This document shows positions 28,745 to 37,867 of a stretch of 64,000 nt of DNA, piece after piece. The position numbers were made by a program, and so were the translations under genes. The notes under the pieces were generated by a model, which saw only the letters and a list, made by a program, of their open reading frames with translations, ran no database searches and was not told the DNA's origin. Source of the DNA: Burkholderia multivorans ATCC BAA-247 (GTDB taxonomy: Bacteria > Pseudomonadota > Gammaproteobacteria > Burkholderiales > Burkholderiaceae). The stretch spans positions 1,488,001 to 1,552,000 of the forward strand of contig NZ_CP009832.1 in the NCBI RefSeq assembly GCF_000959525.1, in the 5' to 3' direction. Positions within the stretch are counted from its first letter, which is position 1; each line of letters opens with the position of its first letter.

Positions 28745-29908
28745 CTACTCGTTCTGGCTGTCGGGTGCCGGTAGCGAGCGATCTGCGTTCGCCAGTAATC
28801 GCCGTAGCTTGCGGGCTAGTTGCTCAATCATCGGCGCATTCATGTCTGGATTCTTTGGACCATCCAAGCGTCGGGCCACATCTGCGAGTTGGAGATGGGT
28901 GTATCTTTCCAGCATCGTCCATGTCTTGTGCCCGGTGATGCGCGCTACTTCCGGCACCGTCAGCCCGCGCTCGAAGAATCGTGAAGTCGCTTCATGCCGC
29001 AGATCGTGGAATCGGAAGTTGGCCAGCCCGGCGCGGCGCGATGCTCGAATGAAAGCGCGCTTCACGGCTTCGCTCGTCGCGCCGACGAATACCGGGCCAG
29101 CTCGATTCCCGTCGCTGTCGAGCGCCGCAGGAAGATCCGCAAGAATTTCAACGGCGCGGGATGATAGCGGAATGCCGCGGGCTGTTCCGCTTTTCGTCAT
29201 GGGCAGATAGGCATAGCGACCGGACATGCTGACGTTCGACCAATCGAGCTGGACAAGCTCGGACTGTCGCAGCGCGGTTTCGAGCGCGAGTTCCACTATC
29301 GGGCGCAAGTAGGGCGCACGAGCGTCATCGCACACTGAGAGAAGCGCGGGCTCCTCGCCCGATTTCATGCGCCTATTCCGTGGCGGTCCCTCTAAGGGGC
29401 GTCGTACTGTTCGGAACGGATTCTCTACCAACGGTGTATTCCATTCCACCATCCCGATTTTGACGACGTGCGCGAGCAGGATCATGTCCCGCCGAACGGT
29501 AGGGCCGGTGACGTTTTGTAGGCGAGCGTCGCGCCATTCCGCCACCCGCTGCCGATCAAGATTGACGATGGGGCAGTCGGCTATCCCGTGCTTGAGAAGC
29601 CCATTCATCCGGATGGTTTCTTGATCGGCTGACCGCTTGCTCGGAGTCACGGTCGCGAGGTAGCGGCGCATCAGGTCGCCAAGCGTGCGGTACTGTACGC
29701 TGCACTCTGCAGCGATCCGCTGCCGCTCCGCTTCAATCTTTGCTGAGTGGATGCGGCGGTGGATCGATGCCTCATGCTCAGCGAGCCATGCCTCGGCTTC
29801 GGTTCGGCTAGGGAAGGCGCGAGACAGCGTGGGGAATCCCTTGATCCGAATCGTTGCTTGATACCGGATCGTGTCGAGCTGACGGGTCCGCGCTTGAATG
29901 GTGCCCAT
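28745..29908 (-). CDS. Tyrosine-type site-specific integrase 1
   Basis: A 387-residue phage-type integrase. The N-terminal arm-binding part (residues 1-60) precedes a SAM-like core-binding domain, and the catalytic domain shows all expected residues: Arg in ALRQSELVQLDW, HxxR in FHDLRHEATSRF, His in GHKTWTMLERY, with the nucleophile Tyr in ERYTHL. It ends with a polar tail. The gene lies 109 bases downstream of a second integrase on the same strand. It looks complete. Confidence 0.88.
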   Translation of the reverse strand: MGTIQARTRQLDTIRYQATIRIKGFPTLSRAFPSRTEAEAWLAEHEASIHRRIHSAKIEAERQRIAAECSVQYRTLGDLMRRYLATVTPSKRSADQETIRMNGLLKHGIADCPIVNLDRQRVAEWRDARLQNVTGPTVRRDMILLAHVVKIGMVEWNTPLVENPFRTVRRPLEGPPRNRRMKSGEEPALLSVCDDARAPYLRPIVELALETALRQSELVQLDWSNVSMSGRYAYLPMTKSGTARGIPLSSRAVEILADLPAALDSDGNRAGPVFVGATSEAVKRAFIRASRRAGLANFRFHDLRHEATSRFFERGLTVPEVARITGHKTWTMLERYTHLQLADVARRLDGPKNPDMNAPMIEQLARKLRRLLANADRSLPAPDSQNE

Positions 29909-30017
29909 ACCTGTTCTCCATTGCTGGGTTATAGGTATCGGCAGTCATGCTGCGTCTACTCGGGGGACGAACAGTATGCCACATCGCGAATATCACACCG
30001 GCGTCCCCGCGGCTTCG

Positions 30018-31037
30018 TTAGTCTAGCTTGAGGGCGAGGTCTTCCGCCCGTAGATGCGTGTATCGCTTCAGCATGGACAGCGTCTTGTGTCCCGTGATGC
30101 TAGCGACTTCCAGTGTCTGCAATCCCAACTCGAAGAAGCGACTGGTTGCCTCGTGGCGCAGGTCGTGCAACCGGATGCCGACGAGCCATTGAGGATCGGC
30201 GGGGCGCTCCAGCACCCGGCAAGTTGATTCGTACAAGCCGCGTGCACGCCGTACGGCACGGCAGAATGCCCGCGTGAGCGAATTCGGGGTGACGGCGAAG
30301 GGTACAGTGCATCCGGCGTCCTTGCGTTCTTGTAGAACAGCTGCGGCGACGCTGGACAGAGGCACGGTACGCGGCGTATCGGTCTTCGTCAGCGGCAGGT
30401 GCGCAGTGCGCCGTTCGAGGTTGATGTGTTCCCATCGCAGAGACGCGAGTTCACCGCGCCGCATCCCTGTAGCGACGGCGAGTCGGATGAAGTCCCGCAG
30501 GTCAGGCGATTCCGTCGCGTCGATGATGGCCTGAATCTCGTCCGGGTGCAGCCGCCGATCCCGGCCTTGCGGCTTCCGGGGCTTGATGACCTTCGGGATA
30601 CCTGCAGGCAACACGACGCCCCATTCGCGGGTAGCGAGCGTGAGCGCCCGATTCAGCAGGTTCAGCTCATGGATGACAGTCTGAGGCGAGACTTCCTTGA
30701 GTCGGGCGTCGCGGTAGGCGACGAGATGGGACGAGGTGAGGGCGGTCAGTTTGTAGTCGCCGAGTTGCTTCTTGAGCTTCGCTGAACGCCCCTTGTCGCT
30801 GCTTCCGCTGCGCTTTGTCGGTGATACCTCGCGGATGTACCGGTCGAGCAGGTCGGCGATAGTGGTGCGTTCCGCCTCGTCCCTGCTGACAAAGAGCCCT
30901 CGATCCATTTCCGCTTCGACCATCCGGCCCCACTCAGTAGCGTCGGCGCGGGATGTAAATGTTCGGGTGCGGGACGGAAAGCCGGTCTTGCGAACTTGGC
31001 ATTGCCACTTGCCATCGCGCTTATTGATAGTTGCCAT
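30018..31037 (-). CDS. Tyrosine-type site-specific integrase 2, next to attR
   Basis: A 339-residue integrase. I use the ATG at 31037 (MATINKRDGKWQCQVRK), as integrases of this class start with this beta-rich arm domain. Catalytic residues: Arg in GMRRGELASLRWE, HxxR in LHDLRHEATSRF, His in GHKTLSMLKRY, with nucleophile Tyr in KRYTHL. Its start is only 95 bases from the att repeat at 31133, the usual integrase position, so this is the likely enzyme for the tRNA-Arg site. Both integrases share the HDLRHEATSRFFE block. Confidence 0.9.
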   Translation of the reverse strand: MATINKRDGKWQCQVRKTGFPSRTRTFTSRADATEWGRMVEAEMDRGLFVSRDEAERTTIADLLDRYIREVSPTKRSGSSDKGRSAKLKKQLGDYKLTALTSSHLVAYRDARLKEVSPQTVIHELNLLNRALTLATREWGVVLPAGIPKVIKPRKPQGRDRRLHPDEIQAIIDATESPDLRDFIRLAVATGMRRGELASLRWEHINLERRTAHLPLTKTDTPRTVPLSSVAAAVLQERKDAGCTVPFAVTPNSLTRAFCRAVRRARGLYESTCRVLERPADPQWLVGIRLHDLRHEATSRFFELGLQTLEVASITGHKTLSMLKRYTHLRAEDLALKLD

Positions 31038-31086
31038 TGCGAACACCTTTCGGTTTCGCGGTGTGGCGAAATTGTGGCGAAGCGCT

Positions 31087-31099
31087 GCTCAGTTGGATA
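31087..31099 (+). other. 13-bp tRNA D-arm-like fragment near attR
   Basis: GCTCAGTTGGATA matches tRNA-Arg positions 19013-19025 exactly. It lies 33 bases before the att repeat, whereas in the tRNA it is one base away. This looks like a spaced-out copy of the tRNA 5' half carried by the element. Confidence 0.4.
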
Positions 31100-31132
31100 C
31101 AAGTCGCGCCCAGCGAGGCGCGGCGACCCACC

Positions 31133-31186
31133 AGCAACGGCCTTCTAAGCCGTAGGCCGCAGGTTCGAATCCTGCAGGGCGGGCCA
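31133..31186 (+). repeat. attR: 54-bp direct repeat of tRNA-Arg 3' part
   Basis: Identical to 19027-19080 and ends in CCA. It marks the right boundary of the island. It is not a functional tRNA because the 5' half is missing. Confidence 0.92.
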
Positions 31187-31651
31187 ATACAGTCAGTGTC
31201 TTGGCTGATATTTTCAAATTCCCCATTTTCTCCAGGCGTGCTCGTGTAGGCATGCGTGTACGTATTTGTGGTCAACGCGGATCGCAACCAATCCATGTGA
31301 ACCGCTGCTCTCAGGTACAAACGCTTGCAATGCCGAGCCGGTTGCGCCTCTGATTGCTAAAAGGCCATGACAGTGCAAGAGCCGAACGTCCGCCCGTTGC
31401 TCCGCAACGCTGCCGATCGTGCTGCCGGCCTTGAAGGCGCGATTGCGCGTGTCGATACGCGAGGACAGACAACGCGGACAGCGGATTGCTGAATTGGGTG
31501 ACGACGGCGCGGTGGTCTTTGCCGGCGCCGGATCGGGCTTGTCCGGCTCACGCGTCAACGATTCAATCGCATTGTTGCAAGTCGTGGCGAGCCTCGGTCC
31601 CAGGGAATGCATAGACGCGTTCTTCGAGCTGACTGAACGGCGGATGGCTAT
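31187..31651. other. Decayed DNA between attR and the cdiA remnant
   Basis: About 465 bases without a supported gene. A plus-strand frame (31419-31679) reads LRVSIREDRQRGQRIAELGD and similar but lacks a ribosome-binding site or known motif. It is probably eroded DNA of the CDI locus or the old flank of the island. Confidence 0.4.
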
Positions 31652-34030
31652 CGCTCGATTCGGCGCTGGCCTGGGGTAACGCCAACGGCGATTCGACCAC
31701 ATGGTCGAATACGCACGTGACGGCCGGCAATACGCTGACGATCGAATCGGGCGGTGATACGAATCTCAAGGGCGCCGTTGCGTCCGGTAGGCAAGTCATC
31801 GCCGATGTGGGCGGCAATCTGAATATCGAGAGCCTGCAGAATACCGACCACTACGACTCCAAGCAGCAAAGTGCTGGCGTGTCGGTCAGCGTATGCGTGC
31901 CGCCGATTTGCGCTGGGTCGTCCAGCGTCTCAGGCAACATTAGTCAGCAGAAGATGCATAGTGACTACGCGGCGGTTGCTGAGCAGTCAGGCATCAAGGC
32001 GGGCGATGCTGGCTATCAGGTCGATGTAAAGGGCAATACCGACCTCAAGGGTGGAGTGATTGCGAGTAGCGACAAGTCTGTTCAGGACGGCGTGAACAGC
32101 TTGACGACTGCGACGCTCACGTATAGCGATATTCAGAATCACGCATCGTACGATGCATCGTCGGTCGGGATTTCGGGTGGCTACGGCGGCACGATCGGGA
32201 AGAATCAGAAAGGCACGGCGGACAACGTCAATCCCGTCGCTGGCACGGCTCTTCCGAATCGTGGCGGATTCTCGGCCACACCTCCCATTGCGTTGAGCGC
32301 TTCGGATGACGCGAGTTCGACCACGCGTAGCGGGATCAGTGGTGGCGCGATCACGATTACCGACAATGCCAAGCAACAACAGCTCACGGGGAAGACCGCC
32401 GATGAGACGGTTGCTAGCGTCAATCGTGATACGTCCAACACAGGCGGCGCTCTTGCGCGATCTTCGACAAGGACAAGATTCAGGCTGGGTTCGACATCAC
32501 GAGCCAGTTTATCAATCAGGTCGGAACCTTCGTCGACAATCGTTTGAAGGAAGCGGACGCGGCACGGGCTGCCGCCAAGAACCCGAATTTGACGCCCGAG
32601 CAACGATTGCAGGCGCAGCAGCAGGCCGACCAGTTGACGGCGGAATGGGGCCCAGGCGGTACGTACCGGCAAGTGCTGTCCGCACTGACCGCAGCTGCGG
32701 GCGGTAACGTGACCGGTGGCGCTGGCCAGTTTGCGCAGGCCGGTGTGGTGAATTACCTGCAGCAGCAAGGCGCATCGTATATCGGCAAGCTCGTCGAAAA
32801 TGGCACGGTGACGGAAGGTAGCCCGCTGCATGCTGCGCTGCACGCGATTGTTGGATGTGCGGGTGCGGCTGCCAGCAGCCAAAGCTGCAGCGCCGGCGCG
32901 ATGGGCGCGGCGGCATCCAGTCTGCTGACGAATCTGTTTGCGCCCCCAACTCCTGACATGACCGAACAGGAGAAAGAAGCGAAACAGAATCTGATTTCGT
33001 CCATCGTGGCCGGCGTGGCGGCTGAATCCGGGGTGGGCGGCGCCCCGGGCGCGGCCACGGCAACGACCAGTGCTACCGCGGCCGCGCAGAACAATTGGCT
33101 TGCGACTGAACAGAAGGTGCAGGCCCAGAAGGAGTTGATGGCCTGTACGAATCTGATGTGCGCTGTCCAGACAACAGGAAAGTGGGCAACAGTATCGTCA
33201 GTACAGGATGCCGCGACGCTGGCCGGATTTGGCAAGGGGCTTGCGCAGGCAGGTTGGAACGACGTTCGTGGGTTGGCGGAATTCCTGAGCGACCCGGTGA
33301 CCGGCCTGAAAGGGATGTATGACTTGATCAACAGCAAGGAGATGCGCGACCAGCTTGGACAGGCGGTCGTTGACAACCTCAATGCCAAGATCGGACAGAT
33401 TCAGACCGCGCTGCGCGTCGGCGGGACTGATAGGCGCTGCAACTCGGTAAAAATATCGGCGATCTGACTTGGCAGGTCGGGTCAGTAGTGGCTGGCGTCG
33501 GCGGTGCTGTGAAGGCCGGCGTGGGTCTTGCCAAGATCGGTATCACGGTCGGTCGCGATATGCTTGATAGCATGGCGCTCGCGGGGCGTAGTGCGACCGT
33601 GGTCGATGCCGGCATTACGTGGGGGAAGGGCATTGGTACACAGGGGCTTCCGTGGGAAAATTATCTTGAGACGAAGATGCCTGCGGGATCACGTTTGCCA
33701 CCGAACTTCAAGACGTTCGATTTCTACGATATTGAAACCCGAACGGCGACAAGCGCCAAGACATTGGACACGACATTGCAATCTCGGGTCACCAACCCGC
33801 AGCAGGTATATGCGTCGGTGAAAAGCAACATTGACGCTATGTTGAACTATGACAAACCCTACACCCTGCTTGGCACGAGGGTTGATCCCGCACAAATAGT
33901 GAGTAAAGAACTGCAACTTGCAGTGCCGGAACAAACAAACGCGGTGCAGTGGGAGCAGATCAATCGGGCTATCCAGTACGGTGAGAGCCAGGGTGTTAAG
34001 GTCGTTGTGACAACGGTAAAGGGGAAGTGA
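31652..34030 (+). pseudogene. CdiA/BcpA C-terminal remnant with EC869-like nuclease toxin domain
   Basis: Filamentous-hemagglutinin repeats are visible first (GNTLTIESGGDTNLKGAVAS, GNLNIESLQNTDHYDSKQQS). The frame shifts near 32455 and continues with the DUF637/pretoxin region (LTPEQRLQAQQQADQLTAEW, EKEAKQNLISSIVAGVA), then shifts again near 33430 into the toxin (PPNFKTFDFYD, TSAKTLDTTLQSRV, and NAVQWEQINRAIQYG). The toxin resembles the zinc-dependent DNase CdiA-CT of E. coli EC869, with the Asp and Ser-x-Lys of its PD-(D/E)XK-like centre present. The large N-terminus of CdiA is absent. It cannot be made as one protein. Confidence 0.8.
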
Positions 34031-34329
34031 ATTGAGTGACGTTAAGCCTTGGCGCGGAGCGGCCATTTATCGAAATCAAGATTTCATTTTCATTGGAACG
34101 GAGTCTGGATATAGCGTTTCTATCGCAGATCCGGATGGTGGTTCATATTTTCTCGACACAGGTGCTGATGACGAAACACTCGGTCGTAGTCTCAACGATG
34201 CCTTGTTGAAAAGCCGTTTCATTACCCCACAGCAACGTGCGGAAAATCCGCTTTTCTTCGACTTTCGGCTGGTTGGACAGAACTATAAGAAGTGGGTTGA
34301 TGGCCTTCTTACACGGTTTGGGTACAAAA

Positions 34330-35684
34330 GAGCCTATCCGAACTTTTGTGTGTGAGGCATAAACTGATGGCCAAGGAGCCACGTTATGCCACGCAAACGC
34401 AAGGAAGAAGTGCCGGTAGAACCGGGCAAGGGCTTGAACCTGGACCCGGAACTCATCAAGCAACTGGTGCCCGGAACGCTGGATCGGGCTTCGATCAACG
34501 AGCAATTCGCGGCCCTGAAGAAGGCGATATTCGAGCGCGCGCTGGGCGGCGAACTGACCCACCACCTGGGCTACGAGAAGGGCGAAGCCAAGCCGGTAGG
34601 CCGCACGAACCATCGCAACGGCACCAGCCGCAAGCGCATCGCAACCGACAATGACCTGCTCGACGTCGAGATTCCGCGCGACCGCGAAGGCACGTTCGAT
34701 CCGGTGCTGATCGCCAAGGGCGAGCGACGCTTCACAGGCTTCGACGACAAGATCATCGCGATGTATGCCCGCGGCATGAGCGTGCGGGAGATTCAGGGCT
34801 TCCTGCTGGAGATGTATGGCATCGAGGTGTCGCCGGACTTCATCAGCACGGTGACTGATGCCGTGATCGACGAAGTGCGCGAATGGCAGCAGCGACCGCT
34901 CGAGCCGATGTACCCGGTCGTGTTCTTCGATGCCTTGCGAGTCAAGATCCGCGACGAAGGCGTGGTGCGCAACAAGGCGATCTACCTGGCGCTGGGCGTG
35001 CGCCGCGACGGCACGCGTGACGTGCTCGGCCTTTGGATCGAGCAGACCGAGGGCGCCAAGTTCTGGCTGCGGGTGGTGAACGACCTGAAGCTGCGCGGCG
35101 TGCAGGACATTCTGATCGCCGTGGTCGACGGCCTGAAGGGCTTCCCTGAAGCGATCAACACGGTGTTCCCGGAAACGACGGTCCAGACCTGCATCGTGCA
35201 TCTGATCCGGAACTCGCTGGACTTTGCCAGCTGGAAAGACAGGAAATCGGTCGCAGCGGCGCTCAAGGAGGTCTATCGGGCACCGTCGGCCGAAGCGGCC
35301 GCCGTGGCGCTGGACGCGTTCGATACGAGCCCGTGGGGTACGAAATACCCTCCGATTGCCGCGCTCTGGCGCCGGGCCTGGGATCAGGTGATTCCGTTCT
35401 ACGCCTTCGCGCCTGACATCCGGAAAATTGTATATACGACCAACGCGATCGAGTCGCTGCATATGCAGCTTCGAAAGATCATCAAGGCGCGCGGCCACTT
35501 CCCGTCGGACGAGGCCGCGCTCAAACTGATCTGGCTGGCGCTGCGCAACGTCGTGGCCAAGTGGACCGGCTCTCGGCACGATTGGAAGAGCGCGATGACC
35601 CAGTTCGCGCTGCTTTACCCGGAACGATTCAACATTGGAATCTGAATCTCAACCCGCCTCACACACGGAATTCCGGATACCTCC
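34330..35684 (+). mobile_element. IS256-family insertion sequence, copy 2
   Basis: 1355 bp, with the same imperfect terminal repeats as copy 1, in the opposite orientation within the window. It is flanked by the 8-bp duplication GTACAAAA at 34322-34329 and 35685-35692. Removing it with one duplication restores the immunity reading frame. Confidence 0.93.
34386..35645 (+). CDS. IS256-family transposase, copy 2
   Basis: Complete, 419 residues, with D182, D248 and E356 of the DDE centre in the same places as copy 1. It differs from copy 1 at about six positions, all mild. The frame starts 56 bases from the element end behind GGAGCCACGTT. It should be an active enzyme. Confidence 0.95.
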   Translation: MPRKRKEEVPVEPGKGLNLDPELIKQLVPGTLDRASINEQFAALKKAIFERALGGELTHHLGYEKGEAKPVGRTNHRNGTSRKRIATDNDLLDVEIPRDREGTFDPVLIAKGERRFTGFDDKIIAMYARGMSVREIQGFLLEMYGIEVSPDFISTVTDAVIDEVREWQQRPLEPMYPVVFFDALRVKIRDEGVVRNKAIYLALGVRRDGTRDVLGLWIEQTEGAKFWLRVVNDLKLRGVQDILIAVVDGLKGFPEAINTVFPETTVQTCIVHLIRNSLDFASWKDRKSVAAALKEVYRAPSAEAAAVALDAFDTSPWGTKYPPIAALWRRAWDQVIPFYAFAPDIRKIVYTTNAIESLHMQLRKIIKARGHFPSDEAALKLIWLALRNVVAKWTGSRHDWKSAMTQFALLYPERFNIGI

Positions 35685-35927
35685 GTACAAAACCAAGCAA
35701 GCCCTGTTCAAGAAAATGATCTTGTGTCACGCAAAAGTCGTTGATGGTGTTCTAACGCTTTATCCAAACCGTCATGACAAGCTCGAAGCGTGGGAAGGGC
35801 TGGGCGACGACGCCAAAGTCATCCTTCCATTCGATTCGCCAGAAGCAGAAATCGGCGCTGCTCTGCGAGTCGCGTTGGATCGATGCATTCCATAAATCGA
35901 CGAACCCGATTGATAAGAACAACATTC

Positions 35928-36293
35928 ATGAGCATCGTCCGACGGGGTAGTTGCATTGCGTCCTCGTTGCTGTCCGTGACAGTAGGCGTAGCTGCACAGG
36001 AAATCCCGCAACATACGATCATTCCGGGCAACGATCAGAAGTCCAGACAGCAGGAAGAGGCGCGTGAGCGCGAGCGGGCAATCTCTGCGCCCGGAGTGCG
36101 TTCGAGCGTGACGGCGAGCACCGCGTATCCGACGCTGCCGTCGGAGTCGCCCTGCTTTCGCATCGATCGTTTCTCGCTCGATGTACCCGACGCGCTACCC
36201 ACGTCCGTGAAAGTGCAAGGTGCGTCGGCGTTGCCACTCGATCGATTCGCGTTCGCACGAGAATTTCGCGTTTGCGGGATGGCCGGCAATTGA
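35928..36293 (+). pseudogene. CdiB/BcpB N-terminal fragment, first copy
   Basis: A 121-codon frame: signal peptide (VRRGSCIASSLLSVTVGVAA), then GNDQKSRQQEEARERERAIS, the short linker typical of two-partner secretion transporters, and the first POTRA domain (YPTLPSESPCFRIDRFSLDV, ALPLDRFAFARE), then an unrelated end FRVCGMAGN. The rest of the POTRA and the barrel are missing. It is about three-quarters identical to the N-terminus of the next copy, which starts 433 bases later. Confidence 0.7.
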
Positions 36294-36360
36294 TCGAAAG
36301 TGACGCTTGGATAGCACTCGTGATCCAGCCGTAGTCCACGATCACATACCTAGAAAACAC

Positions 36361-37691
36361 ATGAGAACTATTCGCCGGGGGAATTCTGCTGCGGCAGCGC
36401 TGCTGCTTATCGCGACCAGTGTGTCCGCACAGGAAGCGCCGCGCCTGACCGTTCCGGGCAATGACCAGCAAACCCGACAGCAAGAAGAGGCACGTGAGCG
36501 CGAGTGAACCGCACCGCGCCTGGGGTACGATCGAACGTGGCGGCAGGCGCTGGGTATCCGACGCTGCCGTCGGAGATGCCCTGCTTTCGGATCGAGCGTT
36601 TCGCACTCGACGTACCCGATGCGCTGCCTGCTTCCCTGAAATCGCAAGGCGCGTCGGCGTTGCCGATGGATCGATTCGCCTTCGCGCGCGAATGGCTTGA
36701 GCACTACACTGGGCAGTGTGTCGGCAAACAGTGACTCGACGTGCTAGTCAAGGGCCTGTCGCAAACCATCCTAGCGCGCGGGTATGTGACGACGCGCGTG
36801 CTGTTGCCCGAACAGGATCTCTCCACCGGCACGCTGAAGCTCTCGCTAATCCCCGGTGTCATCCGCCATGTGCGCATCGCCGATGAAAAGCTCCGCGGTA
36901 CCTGGAAAACCGCTTTCCCGACTGGCGACGGCGAACTGCTGAACCTGCGCGACCTTGAGCAAGGTCTGGAGCAGATGAAGCGCGTGTCGAGCCAGGACGT
37001 GTCGATGCAGATCGTGCCGGCCGACGTGCCGGGCGAGAGCGACGTCGTGCTCGACGTGAACCGCGGCAAGCCGTGGACCGTCGTCGCCTCGATCGATAAC
37101 TCGGGCACGCGGGCGACCGGTCGGCTGCAGGGCAATCTGTCGCTCGGCATCGACAATCCGCTCGGCCTGAACGACATTTTCAACGTCGGCGTGAGCCAGG
37201 ATCTGGAATTTGGTGACAAGCGCCTCGGCTCGCACGGCTGGAACGGCTTCTATTCAATTCCGTGGGGCTAGTGGACGGCCACGCTGTCCGCTTACACGAA
37301 CACGTACTACCAGCAGATTGCCGGCGTGAATCAGACATTCGTCGCGAGCGGCAATTCAAAGACGGTCGATTTCAAACTGGCCCGCGTGTTGGCGCGCAGC
37401 CAGAACGACGTGTTCGGAGTTTACGCTCGCCTGTCGCGCCGTTTCGGGCAAAGCTTCATCGAAGACACCGAGATCTCGCAGCAGCGCCGCAATAACACGA
37501 TCGTCGAACTCGGCTTGACCGATCGCCACTACTTCGGCGGCGCGCAGTTCGATGGCTCACTCGCATATCGTCAAGGCGTCGGTGGATTGGATGCTCAGGA
37601 CGATATGTTGGCGGCCGGTGGCGGCCCGATCTATCGCGAGCGCAGTGACGACGCATCGACAGGCCACGCGCAATCCGATCAGCCGCGATAG
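36361..37691 (+). pseudogene. CdiB/BcpB (ShlB/FhaC family) transporter, second copy, broken
   Basis: The outer-membrane partner that exports CdiA. Signal peptide (36361: RTIRRGNSAAAALLLIATSV) and linker are followed by a frameshift near 36503, POTRA sequence (YPTLPSEMPCFRIERFALDV), an in-frame TGA at 36732, second POTRA (LVKGLSQTILARGYVTTRVL, LEQGLEQMKRVSSQDVSMQI), then barrel strands, an in-frame TAG at 37269, and more barrel (FGGAQFDGSLAYRQGVGGLD) before the similarity stops near 37650. At least three lesions plus a missing C-terminus make it nonfunctional. Confidence 0.8.
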
Positions 37692-37867
37692 CGCAGCATC
37701 GAGGCCAACCGGCCTCGAGAGAAAGAGGGCGACCGAGCGGCGTGCGGCGACACGCTCCCCGTCGCCTTTCGCGCCGGCGGCCGGCCACCATTGTCGTCTT
37801 CGGACCACGACGTACGGTCGACACTCGGATGCCCCACCGCCCCGAACAACAACCTGTTCAGTGCACC

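Larger units (their letters stand above)
34032..35895 (+). pseudogene. CdiI/BcpI immunity protein gene split by IS256
   Basis: Starts one base after the toxin frame with TTG at 34032 (AGGGGAAG upstream). The first part encodes SDVKPWRGAAIYRNQDFIFI to GYK and is cut at 34329; after the IS the frame goes on TKQALFKKMILCHAKVVDGV to RCIP, stop at 35895. Joining 34032-34329 with 35693-35895 gives 501 bases, an exact 166-codon frame plus stop. The length and position directly after the toxin are as expected for an EC869-type immunity protein. The gene was intact until the IS landed. Confidence 0.8.

Noticed and set aside
19004-31186. CRISPR array or toxin-antitoxin pair in the island
   Set aside because: No regularly spaced repeats were seen, and the small coupled genes at 23938-24398 lack recognisable toxin or antitoxin motifs.
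34143-35579. Minus-strand frame of 478 codons over the second IS256 copy
   Set aside because: Antisense of the transposase; the same shadow occurs over copy 1.
35928-36293. BcpO-type small lipoprotein
   Set aside because: The position fits bcpO, but there is no lipobox and the sequence clearly parallels the transporter N-terminus of the next copy.
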